Assembly: GCA_902782245.1 (NCBI GenBank)
Contig: CACZMI010000008.1
Location: forward strand, 61,450 to 94,185
DNA: 32,736 nucleotides
Direction: 5' to 3'
Origin: an uncultured Bacteroidales bacterium
Lineage (GTDB): Bacteria; Bacteroidota; Bacteroidia; Bacteroidales; Bacteroidaceae
The position numbers and the translations under genes are program-made. Every line of letters begins with the position of its first letter. Positions within the stretch are counted from its first letter, which is position 1. The notes beneath the pieces were generated by a model. That model was not told the DNA's origin. It made no database searches and was given only the letters and a program-made list of their open reading frames with translations. Shown here piece after piece: positions 15,559-22,650 of this stretch.

Positions 15559-15698
15559 GCCAAAGTGTCCCACAGTAAAGTGGCTCACAGCGCTTGTGGG
15601 GCCGATGAGCGTGGGACACAGCTCTTGTATGAAGGGATGTCCCACAGTAACCCGCGTGAGAGCGTATTCTTAGCGGGGTGCTTGTGGGACACTTTGGC
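15559..15698. repeat. 140-bp palindromic repeat, copy 4
   Basis: Same ends, length and orientation as the other copies. It lies between the blaI promoter side and the 3' end of engB, starting about 40 bases beyond the blaI -33 box. The central region GTGGGGCCGATGAGCGTGGGACACA is shared with copies 2 and 3. A degenerate 12-base direct repeat built on GGGCTCG follows at about 15707-15735. Confidence 0.93.
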
Positions 15699-15744
15699 GG
15701 CGGCGGCTCGGACTCGGGCTCGAGCTTGGGCTCGGTAACTGGAG

Positions 15745-16341
15745 CTAAAGTGATTTGTTGATGCTGGAGATGTAATCCAGGACATCGTCACGTCCGGATT
15801 TGTCCAGCGATGAGGTGATGAAGTGGGGCGGGAGTTCCTCCCACTGCTCTTTCAGGGTATCCAGGAACTTGTTTACGTTCTCCGTGAGGCGGCCTCGGCC
15901 CAGCTTATCGGCCTTGGTGAAGATGATTCCAAAGGGAACGGCGTTCTCACCCAGCCACTCAATGAACTCCAGGTCTATCTTCTGGGGCTCGTGGCGGCTG
16001 TCAATGAGTACAAAGAGCGATGTCAGTTGTGGGCGCTCCAGGATGTAGTCGTTGATGATACGGGTAAGCTGATCCTGCTGGCTCTTGCCGCGTTTGGCAT
16101 AGCCGTAACCGGGCAGATCCACCAGATACCAGTTCTTATTGATAAGGAAATGGTTGATAAGTAGGGTCTTACCGGGGGTGGCCGATGTCATGGCCAGGCA
16201 CTTGCGGTTAGTCAGCATGTTTATGAGGCTGGACTTGCCCACGTTTGAGCGGCCTATGAATGCGTACTCAGGCATGCTGTGCTGTGGACATTTGCTCACG
16301 TCCGTGTTGCTTATTACGAATTCGGCGCTCTTTATCTCCAT
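15745..16341 (-). CDS. engB: EngB/YsxC/YihA ribosome-biogenesis GTPase
   Basis: A 198-residue TRAFAC GTPase of the EngB family, which assists assembly of the large ribosomal subunit. G1 GRSNVGKS (about 31-38), the switch I Thr in SATPGKT, G3 DLPGYG (about 75-80), G4 TKAD (about 141-144) and G5-like SS (about 176-177) are all present. The length fits the family. It is transcribed away from recR. Its 3' end faces the fourth 140-bp repeat, 46 bases away. Confidence 0.95.
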   Translation of the reverse strand: MEIKSAEFVISNTDVSKCPQHSMPEYAFIGRSNVGKSSLINMLTNRKCLAMTSATPGKTLLINHFLINKNWYLVDLPGYGYAKRGKSQQDQLTRIINDYILERPQLTSLFVLIDSRHEPQKIDLEFIEWLGENAVPFGIIFTKADKLGRGRLTENVNKFLDTLKEQWEELPPHFITSSLDKSGRDDVLDYISSINKSL

Positions 16342-16361
16342 TTGTGAGGGTTTTGTGTGTG

Positions 16362-16398
16362 CAAAAGTACGAATTTTTGGCCGAATCCGTTAAATTTG
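16362..16398. promoter_or_regulatory. Divergent -7 boxes for engB and recR
   Basis: TACTTTTG (minus, 16369-16362) and TAAATTTG (plus, 16391-16398) both match TAnnTTTG, 21 bases apart. The two promoters overlap, so the -33 region of each lies under the other. No perfect TTTG is found at the expected -33 spacing for either. Confidence 0.5.
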
Positions 16399-16419
16399 CA
16401 GTGTATTGAGTCATAATAA

Positions 16420-17028
16420 ATGAATAAGGAATATCCGTCGGCAGCGTTGGAAAGGGCAGTGGGTGAGTTCGCAAAACTGCCGGGCATTGGTCGTAAGACC
16501 GCCCTGCGTCTGGTTCTGCATATGCTTTCCAAACCGGACGAGGAGGTGAGTACCTTTGGGCGTGTGTTCTCCACACTCAAACAGGATATCCGCTACTGCA
16601 AGGTGTGTCATAACATATCGGACACAGACACATGTGCCATATGCGCCAATCCCAAGCGTGATGCATCGACGCTCTGCGTGGTTGAGAACGTTCAGGATGT
16701 GCTGGCCATTGAGAGCACCATGCAGTTTAACGGACTGTACCACGTGCTGGGCGGAGTGATTTCGCCTATGGATGGTGTGGGTCCGCAGGATTTGCAGATA
16801 AACAGCCTTGTGGAGCGCGTGCAGGCAGGAGGTATAGAGGAGGTTATCCTGGCGCTGAGTCCCACCATGGAGGGCGATACCACCAACTTTTTCATTTCCC
16901 GCAAGTTGCAGCCGTTTGGCGTAAAACTGAGCGTGATTGCACGTGGCGTGGCTGTGGGCAATAACCTTGAATATGCCGATGAAGTATCACTGGGGCGCTC
17001 CATTCAGGACCGCACTCCTTTAAAATAA
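16420..17028 (+). CDS. recR: Recombination mediator RecR
   Basis: A 202-residue protein that works with RecO to load RecA at gaps. Helix-hairpin-helix [12 protein letters not shown] (about 20-31), the four-Cys zinc motif [16 protein letters not shown] (about 58-73) and a Toprim domain from [12 protein letters not shown] (about 87-98) to the end are present. The length is normal. It starts a plus-strand cluster with the membrane protein, glycosyltransferase and acetyltransferase, with 11 bases to the next ATG. Confidence 0.97.
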   Translation: MNKEYPSAALERAVGEFAKLPGIGRKTALRLVLHMLSKPDEEVSTFGRVFSTLKQDIRYCKVCHNISDTDTCAICANPKRDASTLCVVENVQDVLAIESTMQFNGLYHVLGGVISPMDGVGPQDLQINSLVERVQAGGIEEVILALSPTMEGDTTNFFISRKLQPFGVKLSVIARGVAVGNNLEYADEVSLGRSIQDRTPLK

Positions 17029-17039
17029 TTGCAAATAGG

Positions 17040-17480
17040 ATGAATACTAAGAAAATGTCTGTCAAGCTGATGGCAATGTGGATCAGCATGTATCTGATAG
17101 CAGGAATTATTGCACTGTTGTTTGAATTCGGCCCCATGAAGGGCATGGCTGTAACGGCACCCAAGGTGATTTATGTGCTTCAGGTAGTTGGAGTGCTTGC
17201 CGCTCTTGCACTTATTCCTCTGGCTCTGCGCGGATTCAAGAAGATGGTGGACCGTCTGGATGAGAAGGAGTACCCCGAGGATAAGATAGAAAAGATTTAT
17301 ATGGCATGCTCGGTACTGCGTCTGGCGGCATTCTCGCTGGTCATTGAGTTCGGAGTGGTGCTCTATTATCTGCTGAATGATACAATAGGGCTGTACATTG
17401 CAGCCATCGGCGCAATTTGTTCCATGTTCGCCATTCCCACCAAGGCCGGGATTGAACACGAAACAGGTTACTTTGATTGA
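17040..17480 (+). CDS. Four-helix membrane protein, unknown
   Basis: A 146-residue protein with about four membrane segments (around 9-27, 42-62, 91-109 and 113-132) and a charged central loop (KKMVDRLDEKEYPEDKIEK). I do not recognise a family; it looks like a conserved Bacteroidales hypothetical. It follows recR by 11 bases and its TGA is 2 bases from the glycosyltransferase ATG, so all are probably co-transcribed. No motif suggests activity. Confidence 0.75.
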   Translation: MNTKKMSVKLMAMWISMYLIAGIIALLFEFGPMKGMAVTAPKVIYVLQVVGVLAALALIPLALRGFKKMVDRLDEKEYPEDKIEKIYMACSVLRLAAFSLVIEFGVVLYYLLNDTIGLYIAAIGAICSMFAIPTKAGIEHETGYFD

Positions 17481-17482
17481 TA

Positions 17483-18652
17483 ATGCCGGCAGTAAGTGTC
17501 ATCATAGTCAGCTATAAGGTGAGGTACTACATTGAGCAGTGCCTCAACTCCGTTCTGCGGTCGGTCCCCGATGCTCAGATACTTGTGGTTGACAACTGTT
17601 CCGATGACGGATCGGTGGAATATCTCAGAGAGCGATTCCCGCAGGCTGAGGTTATTGCCAATGATTTCAATGCCGGGTTCGGCAAAGCCAATAACATAGC
17701 TCTGGCCAAGGCTACGGGCAAATATGTGCTGTTCCTTAACCCTGATACCGTTGTGGCAGAGCGTACCATTCCCGGTTGCATCGGCTATATGGATGAACAC
17801 CCGGAAGTTGGTGCCGTGGGAGTACGTATGCAGCACGGTAACGGCCGATTTGCGCCGGAGTCGCGCCGATCGCTGCCTACGCCGTCGGTATCGTTCTGGC
17901 ATATGACGGGGCTGGGCAAGCTGTTCCCAAAGTCAAAGGTGTTCGGAAAGTACCACTGCACCTATCTTAATAAGGATATGGAGTGCCCCATTGATGTGGT
18001 ATCGGGCGCATATATGTTTGTGCGCAGGGAGGCGCTTGACAAGGTGGGCGGATTTGACGAGGCGTTCTTTATGTACGGCGAGGACATAGACCTCTCTTAC
18101 CGCATATTGCAGGCCGGGTATCAGAACCGTTATCTGCCGCTGCCCATAGTACATTATAAAGGTGAGAGTACCAACAAGACATCATACCGATACGCCAAGG
18201 TGTTCTATGACGCCATGCTTATTTTCTTTAACAAGCACTTTAAGCGTTACAGCCGTCTTTTTGCTTTGCTGGTGAGAATTGTGGTGGGTTTCAGGAAAAT
18301 CGGTACTTTTATCGGACAGAACATTCATGCGCACAGCCGCAGGTTGGCCGATTACACTGAGAACTGCCTGTACGTGGGCCGTAAGGAGACTTTCGCCGAT
18401 GTGGAGCGAAAGATATCGGGCAGCACATATCTGCGCAATCCGCAGTTTGTGGAGGGGGCCGATGATGCCGGCGCTGCACTTGAGGGACGTATTGACAATG
18501 GTGTAAGAGCCGTTATCTTTGACACTGACGCTTTCTCTTACGATGCCATCCTGTACTGGATGTACAGCAGGGCTCAGGAGGGCTTGCGATATACAATGGG
18601 ACTTTATTCGGCCCAAGCGGGTCATCTTATAACCGAGGATGAAGTGATATGA
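17483..18652 (+). CDS. Family 2 glycosyltransferase (rhamnosyltransferase-like) with C-terminal extension
   Basis: The start MPAVSVIIVSYKVRYYIEQ is used; a TTG two codons upstream is less likely. The GT-A fold is shown by VVDNCSDDGSVEYL, the NAGFGKANNIAL helix, the metal-binding LNPDTVV (DxD-like, about 88-94), DVVSGAYMFVRREAL and FDEAFFMYGEDIDLSYR (catalytic ED region, about 195-211). This resembles WbbL-type sugar transferases that build cell-surface glycans. About 90 residues beyond the catalytic domain (about 300-389; starts near DYTENCLYVG, includes AVIFDTDAFSYDAIL) form a tail that I do not recognise. It overlaps the acetyltransferase start by ATGA. Confidence 0.9.
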   Translation: MPAVSVIIVSYKVRYYIEQCLNSVLRSVPDAQILVVDNCSDDGSVEYLRERFPQAEVIANDFNAGFGKANNIALAKATGKYVLFLNPDTVVAERTIPGCIGYMDEHPEVGAVGVRMQHGNGRFAPESRRSLPTPSVSFWHMTGLGKLFPKSKVFGKYHCTYLNKDMECPIDVVSGAYMFVRREALDKVGGFDEAFFMYGEDIDLSYRILQAGYQNRYLPLPIVHYKGESTNKTSYRYAKVFYDAMLIFFNKHFKRYSRLFALLVRIVVGFRKIGTFIGQNIHAHSRRLADYTENCLYVGRKETFADVERKISGSTYLRNPQFVEGADDAGAALEGRIDNGVRAVIFDTDAFSYDAILYWMYSRAQEGLRYTMGLYSAQAGHLITEDEVI

Positions 18653-19179
18653 CGGAGAATGATATCTTATCGGACGGAAAATACCGTCTGCGTGCACCGG
18701 AGCCCGAGGATCTGGATGTAATTTTCGGCATGGAGAACGATACGTCGCTGTGGATGGCGTCGGGCAATGCCGTCCCGTATTCGCGCTACCAGATCAAAAA
18801 GTATATTCTCATGTCGTCACATGATTTCTATACGGACCGCCAGATACGGTTCATGATTGAGCGTGTGAGCGACAATGTGGTTGTGGGCAGCATCGATCTG
18901 ACCGATATCGATCCCTACAACGGACGTGCCGAGATTGGTATCGCTCTGCTTTCGGAGCACCGGGGGCAGGGAATTGCATCGGCCGCAATCAAACTTATGT
19001 CGGAGTATGCGAAAAAAGTCCTGCGTCTGCGCCAATTGTTTTGTCATGTGCCGGCCGACAACCAACCGAGCATTAAATTGTTCACCAGTAATGGGTTTGC
19101 TAAAACTGGCCGCCTCAAAGACTGGCTCGTGAAAGATGAAGGTCATGTCGATGTCCTGCTTTTGCAGAAAATTTTTTGA
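18649..19179 (+). CDS. GNAT family N-acetyltransferase
   Basis: A 176-residue GNAT protein. The N-terminus YRLRAPEPEDLDVIFGMEND is typical of RimJ/RimL-like enzymes, and the acetyl-CoA loop is LLSEHRGQGIASAAIKLM (about 100-117), followed by HVPADNQPSIKLFTSNGF (about 136-153). The substrate cannot be told. It is coupled to the glycosyltransferase by the ATGA overlap, so modification of an amino sugar is possible but unproven. Confidence 0.9.
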   Translation: MTENDILSDGKYRLRAPEPEDLDVIFGMENDTSLWMASGNAVPYSRYQIKKYILMSSHDFYTDRQIRFMIERVSDNVVVGSIDLTDIDPYNGRAEIGIALLSEHRGQGIASAAIKLMSEYAKKVLRLRQLFCHVPADNQPSIKLFTSNGFAKTGRLKDWLVKDEGHVDVLLLQKIF

Positions 19180-19198
19180 AAAAAATGTGCTCAGACGC

Positions 19199-19228
19199 TT
19201 GTAGGTATCAAAAATGTACGTACCTTTG
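19199..19228 (+). promoter_or_regulatory. Promoter of tRNA-Asp
   Basis: TTG (19199-19201), 19 bases, then TACCTTTG (19221-19228) match the Bacteroidetes consensus; the tRNA begins 17 bases after the box. Confidence 0.75.
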
Positions 19229-19245
19229 TCACCGCAAAACAGCGA

Positions 19246-19319
19246 GGTGTGTTAGTTCAGCTGGTTAGAATGCCGCCCTGTCACGGCGGAGGTCATGGGT
19301 TCGAGTCCCATACACACCG
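19246..19319 (+). tRNA. tRNA-Asp (GUC)
   Basis: The acceptor arms GGTGTGT (19246-19252) and ACACACC (19312-19318) pair fully, with discriminator G at 19319. The anticodon stem CCGCC/GGCGG (19273-19277 and 19285-19289) closes the loop CTGTCAC, with anticodon GTC at 19280-19282. The T-loop is TTCGAGTC. CCA is not encoded. The 74-base gene is intact. Its 3' end forms part of a long palindrome with downstream DNA. Confidence 0.97.
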
Positions 19320-19362
19320 CAAAACAAAGAGAGTCGCAAACGCGACTCTCTTTGTTTTGCGG
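19317..19362 (+). terminator. Intrinsic terminator of tRNA-Asp, stem reaching into the tRNA
   Basis: A perfect 21-bp stem (CCGCAAAACAAAGAGAGTCGC at 19317-19337 with 19342-19362) encloses the loop AAAC. The left arm begins within the acceptor strand of the tRNA. The arm holds an internal T-rich stretch, although no long U-run follows. After a 3/2-base bulge the pairing resumes for 12 bp with the tRNA T-arm (19302-19313 with 19365-19376). Confidence 0.85.
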
Positions 19363-19508
19363 CGGTATGGGACTCGTATGGGCCATTTTTTTAGTTCGCT
19401 AACGCGAACGCGCTCACTCCGTTCGCTTGGCGGCCTCCGGCCGCTCTCACCCTCCGGGTTCGCCCCAATACGTTTTACGTGCGTTTTGACGCAAAACGAA
19501 ACGACCCC
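19363..19508. other. Hairpin-rich intergenic region
   Basis: No credible gene is seen. Small perfect hairpins include GTTCGC/GCGAAC (19394-19399, 19404-19409), GCGGCC/GGCCGC (19430-19435, 19439-19444) and CGTTTTG/CAAAACG (19482-19488, 19492-19498). Translated, the region gives a Ser/Leu/Arg-rich low-complexity string that I regard as a by-product of these structures. Confidence 0.6.
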
Positions 19509-19540
19509 TTTGCGTCACTTTAAAAAGTTTTGTATATTTG
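19509..19540 (+). promoter_or_regulatory. Promoter of the cobalamin riboswitch transcript
   Basis: TTTG (19509-19512), 20 bases, then TATATTTG (19533-19540) match the Bacteroidetes housekeeping consensus. The start point would lie near 19547, right at the 5' edge of the riboswitch. Confidence 0.85.
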
Positions 19541-19545
19541 CAATC

Positions 19546-19740
19546 AGAATCTGGGTATCTGTTGAGTCAGATTTAATAGGGAACACGGGTGAGATTCCCG
19601 GACAGTCCCGCTGCTGTATTTCTCAGATACCGTTTCAGGATGAGCGGCCGCTCCCATGGCTGCAACAAACGCCACTGACCGTCAGGGTCGGGAAGGCTCC
19701 TGGAGCGTGAGATAAGTCAGAAGACCTGCCCATGATTTCT
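19546..19740 (+). promoter_or_regulatory. Cobalamin (vitamin B12) riboswitch
   Basis: The conserved core is clear: AATAGGGAACACGGGTGAGA (from about 19575), then TTCCCGG, the CCCGCTGCTGT segment, the B12 box GCCACTG (19671-19677), GGGAAGGC (about 19690-19697) and the closing AAGTCAGAAGACCTGCC (to 19730). Element order and spacing fit the adenosylcobalamin-type family. Adenosylcobalamin binding would reduce expression of the downstream gene. The 5' and 3' ends given are approximate because the closing stem P1 is not exact. Confidence 0.93.
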
Positions 19741-20015
19741 AAGTTTTGCTTTAGCCCCGAGGATAGGGCGGGTACGACAAAATGGCGAAAGAGATTAAAT
19801 ACAATTGTGATGTTCATCGTTTGTTCCAAGCGATGAGCATAAACTATGCATTATGTTTGACAACTGAAATACTTGTTTGATGTCAGCCCTTAATTGGACT
19901 GAAGCGCAGTGATTTCCGGTGATGTGGAAATCGCGGAAAGATGGGGAGGCCGTGAGGGTTTCCTCATCTTTGCTTTTGATTAAACCATTTGAGATAAATG
20001 GAATCAAAATAATGT
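19741..20015 (+). other. Long leader between riboswitch and PEGA gene
   Basis: No recognised gene. It holds a possible 32-codon open frame (19782-19880, MAKEIKYNCDV...) without supporting features, a TATGTTTG match (19852-19859) lacking a -33 partner, a 7-bp perfect hairpin GATTTCC/GGAAATC (19911-19917, 19926-19932), and a terminator-like hairpin listed separately. A small hairpin CCATTT/AAATGG (19985-20001 region) precedes the ATG. Confidence 0.5.
19937..19978 (+). terminator. Terminator-like hairpin in the riboswitch leader
   Basis: About 15 bp (19937-19951 with 19957-19971, three G-U pairs) close a GTGAG loop, followed by TGCTTTT. It stands between the riboswitch and the PEGA gene, so it could be the regulated terminator or could simply end a short riboswitch RNA. 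Confidence 0.55.
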
Positions 20016-20813
20016 ATGGACGTCCGTTCAATATTCAGATTCTCATTAACCGCGCTGGCCTTGATGCTGTGCGGTTCAATCCGTGCGCAGTGGGATGAAC
20101 CGGTCATAATTGATGACAACTATCAGCATGTTGAGTACGCCGTGCCGGAAGGCTCTCCGTTGGTGTTCGGAGCAAGACCTGCCGGCATAGGATCCGTGTT
20201 GTTTGAGACCAATCCTACCGGGGCTAAGGTTTTCATTGATGACGTCTATCAGGGCTTGACCCCATTGCTTATAGATAATGTCCCCGACGGTACCTACAGT
20301 GCCCGTTTTGAGATGGAAGGCTACCTTAATCATTATATGTCATTTGATGTGGCAGCCACGCTGAGGTCACATGTTACGGCGGGACTCCTGCCACGTCCGC
20401 ATTACTTTTTTGACCGTAGTGAACTCTATACCACCCTGGTCTATGAGAATAGCCGTGTGAATGCCGAAGGGTGGGGCGTGGGTAATTCCTGGGGTGCATA
20501 TTTCAAGAATTTCAACCTTGAGCAGAGCACTATAGTCCACATCGGCATAAGCAATACCGTTACTTTTGAGGGCGTTGCCGGATACAGTTTTATTTTCGGC
20601 CGGTTAAAACGTTTCCGCCTTACTCCGCAGATAGGGTATACCGGCGTGTGGTATGACCATGTGGATACCGCTGTGAGCGGTTGGACGGGTTATATGCGTG
20701 GTGCTCTGAACTTTAAGTGCGGCATTACCGAGCAATACGCATTCTCAACCACTGTCCTGTATGACAAAACCGGTATAGGTTTCCGCGCCGGCATTCTCTT
20801 CTATGTAAATTAA
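20016..20813 (+). CDS. PEGA-domain envelope protein
   Basis: The 265-residue protein has a signal peptide (MDVRSIFRFSLTALALMLCG..., cut after about IRAQ, 25). A PEGA domain follows (about 58-110: VLFETNPTGAKVFIDDVYQG, VPDGTYSARFEMEGYL). The C-terminal 140 residues alternate polar and aromatic residues (about 130-265) and end in FRAGILFYVN, which suggests an outer-membrane beta-barrel or similar strand-rich fold. PEGA proteins are common in Bacteroidetes envelopes. The nearest upstream regulatory element on this strand is the B12 riboswitch, 275 bases away. No B12 protein motif is seen, so a role in cobalamin uptake is unsupported. Confidence 0.8.
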   Translation: MDVRSIFRFSLTALALMLCGSIRAQWDEPVIIDDNYQHVEYAVPEGSPLVFGARPAGIGSVLFETNPTGAKVFIDDVYQGLTPLLIDNVPDGTYSARFEMEGYLNHYMSFDVAATLRSHVTAGLLPRPHYFFDRSELYTTLVYENSRVNAEGWGVGNSWGAYFKNFNLEQSTIVHIGISNTVTFEGVAGYSFIFGRLKRFRLTPQIGYTGVWYDHVDTAVSGWTGYMRGALNFKCGITEQYAFSTTVLYDKTGIGFRAGILFYVN

Positions 20814-20852
20814 AATACGTAACTTCGCAGTCTGAAAACTTAATGTTTTGAG

Positions 20853-21884
20853 ATGAATAAGACAGTTACTTTCGGCGAGGTTATGCTTCGTCTTGCCACT
20901 CCGGGCTATGAGCGCTTCGGACAGGGCAACATGCTGAGTGCGACATACGGTGGAGGTGAGGCCAATGTGGCCGTATCACTTGCCAACTACGGTCTCCCCG
21001 TGTCATTTGTTACAAGAGTTCCCGATAATGATATAGCCGATGCCTGCCTGCGTGAACTGCGCGGATTCGGTGTCAATGTAAATGACGTGATCAGGGGCGG
21101 AAACCGTCTGGGAATATATTTCCTTGAGACAGGTGCCGTAAGCCGTGGCAGCAAGGTTATCTATGACCGTGCCGGATCGGCTATTGCCCAGATTGAGCCG
21201 GGCATGATTGATTGGGACAAGGTTCTTGAGGGCGCCGGCTGGTTCCATTGGACCGGTATCACTCCCGCCATATCCGAGGGTGCCGCCAAGGTTTGCCTGG
21301 AGGCCGTAAAGAAGTGCAACGAGAAGGGTATCACCGTATCATGTGACCTGAACTACCGCAAGAACCTTTGGAAGTGGGGCAAGAAGGCATCGGAAGTTAT
21401 GCCTGATCTGGTGGCCTGCACCGATATAGTTCTGGGTAACGAGGAGGATGCACAGATGGCTCTTGGTATCAAGCCCGAGGGTGTGGACGTATCAAAGGGT
21501 GAGGTTAGTGCCGATGCATATCTGTCAGTATCACAACAGATTATGGCCCGATTCCCGCGTTGCAGGAAGGTAATCACCACGCTGCGTACATCAATCAACG
21601 CCAATCACAACAAGTGGGCCGGTGTGCTGTATGACGGCAAGACACTGTTCAAGTCAAGACAGTACGACATTACCCATATCGTGGACCGCGTAGGTGGCGG
21701 TGACTCATTCATGGGCGGTCTGATTTACGGACTGCGCGTTTATGAGGATGACCAGAAGGCTCTGGATTTTGCCGTTGCAGCATCATGCCTGAAGCATACC
21801 ATCTACGGTGATTATAACCGTGTGACAGTCAGTGAAGTAGAGAAACTTATGGGCGGCGATGCTTCAGGCCGCGTTGCCCGCTAA
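20853..21884 (+). CDS. kdgK: 2-dehydro-3-deoxygluconokinase (PfkB family)
   Basis: A 343-residue ribokinase-type sugar kinase. It phosphorylates 2-keto-3-deoxygluconate to KDPG. The N-terminal VTFGEVMLRLATPG and GGGEANVAVSLANYG motifs and the C-terminal anion-hole signature DRVGGGDSFMGGLIYG, with the catalytic Asp in GGGDSF, are typical. The next gene encodes KDPG aldolase 13 bases later, so both steps from KDG to pyruvate and glyceraldehyde-3-phosphate are paired, as in uronate or pectin use. A weak -7 match TAACTTCG lies at 20820-20827. No transporter or regulator is nearby. Confidence 0.95.
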   Translation: MNKTVTFGEVMLRLATPGYERFGQGNMLSATYGGGEANVAVSLANYGLPVSFVTRVPDNDIADACLRELRGFGVNVNDVIRGGNRLGIYFLETGAVSRGSKVIYDRAGSAIAQIEPGMIDWDKVLEGAGWFHWTGITPAISEGAAKVCLEAVKKCNEKGITVSCDLNYRKNLWKWGKKASEVMPDLVACTDIVLGNEEDAQMALGIKPEGVDVSKGEVSADAYLSVSQQIMARFPRCRKVITTLRTSINANHNKWAGVLYDGKTLFKSRQYDITHIVDRVGGGDSFMGGLIYGLRVYEDDQKALDFAVAASCLKHTIYGDYNRVTVSEVEKLMGGDASGRVAR

Positions 21885-21897
21885 ATATTTCAGAGAT

Positions 21898-22569
21898 ATG
21901 AGCCGATTCAAGAGATTACAGGTGCTCAACACATTTGTCGGCACCGGAATTGTCCCTCTGTTCTACAACAAGGATGCAGAGCTTGTAAAGAATGTGGTTA
22001 AGGCATGCTATAACGGCGGTGCCCGCGTATTCGAGTTCACCAACCGCGGTGACTATGCCCATGAAGTTTTTGCCGAGGTCAACAAATGGTGTGCAAAGGA
22101 GTGCCCTGAGATGATTATGGGCGTGGGCTCTGTCTCAGATCCCGCCACTGCAGCACTCTATATCCAGCTTGGTGCAGGCTTCATTGTTTCACCAAGTCTG
22201 AATCCCGATATGGCCAAGATCTGCAACCGCCGCAAGATTGCATGGATTCCCGGCTGCGGCACCCTGACCGAGATCAATATGGCCGAGGAACTTGGCTGCG
22301 AGATTGTTAAGATATTCCCGGGCACCGAGGTAGGCGGTCCTTCATTCGTGAAGGCCATCAAGGGTCCGTGCCCCTGGACCGAGATAATGCCATCGGGCGG
22401 TGTTTCACCAGAACCTGCTAGTCTTGAGGCCTGGTTCAAGGCCGGTGTGGCCTGCGTAGGTCTTGGCTCTCAGCTCACTCCCAAGGATGTAATTGCCAAC
22501 GGTGACTTCAAGTTCATCGAAACCAAGATCCGTGAGTGCATCAATTTTGTGCAGAATTTGAGAAAATAG
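21898..22569 (+). CDS. eda: KDPG aldolase (2-dehydro-3-deoxyphosphogluconate aldolase)
   Basis: A 223-residue class I aldolase of the KDPG/KHG family. I use the ATG giving MSRFKRLQVLNTFVGTG; upstream in-frame codons overlap kdgK. The catalytic Glu is in FEFTNRG (about 45-51), the Schiff-base Lys in CEIVKIFPG (about 137-145), with the phosphate loop MPSGGVSP (about 161-168). It cleaves KDPG to pyruvate and glyceraldehyde-3-phosphate. It ends in TAG, and two tandem hairpins follow at once. Confidence 0.95.
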   Translation: MSRFKRLQVLNTFVGTGIVPLFYNKDAELVKNVVKACYNGGARVFEFTNRGDYAHEVFAEVNKWCAKECPEMIMGVGSVSDPATAALYIQLGAGFIVSPSLNPDMAKICNRRKIAWIPGCGTLTEINMAEELGCEIVKIFPGTEVGGPSFVKAIKGPCPWTEIMPSGGVSPEPASLEAWFKAGVACVGLGSQLTPKDVIANGDFKFIETKIRECINFVQNLRK

Positions 22570-22650
22570 TACAAAAGGGGTCTGTCCCCTTTTGTATCAA
22601 TTTTATCGCAGTACAAAAGGGGTCTGTCCCCTTTTGTATCATTTTTATCG
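22569..22650. repeat. Tandem 42-bp repeat, two hairpins between eda and dnaX
   Basis: Two nearly identical 42-base units each contain an 11-bp perfect hairpin TACAAAAGGGG / CCCCTTTTGTA with loop TCTGT (22570-22596 and 22612-22638), separated by an AT-rich piece. The GC block and the T-runs on either strand make them credible bidirectional terminators for the convergent eda and dnaX genes. The second unit also supplies the last codons and stop of dnaX (TTATCGGAG), so a tandem duplication extended to the dnaX 3' end. Confidence 0.9.

Noticed and set aside
5203-15698. CRISPR array
   Set aside because: The four repeats are 140 bp, kilobases apart and palindromic; there are no short regularly spaced units and no cas genes.
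19249-19710. Open frame of 153 codons over tRNA-Asp and the riboswitch
   Set aside because: It overlaps a certain tRNA and a riboswitch and has low-complexity Ser/Leu/Arg content arising from hairpins.
19782-19880. Possible 32-codon gene after the riboswitch
   Set aside because: No family match, no clear start signal and no support beyond the open frame; described only as part of the leader.
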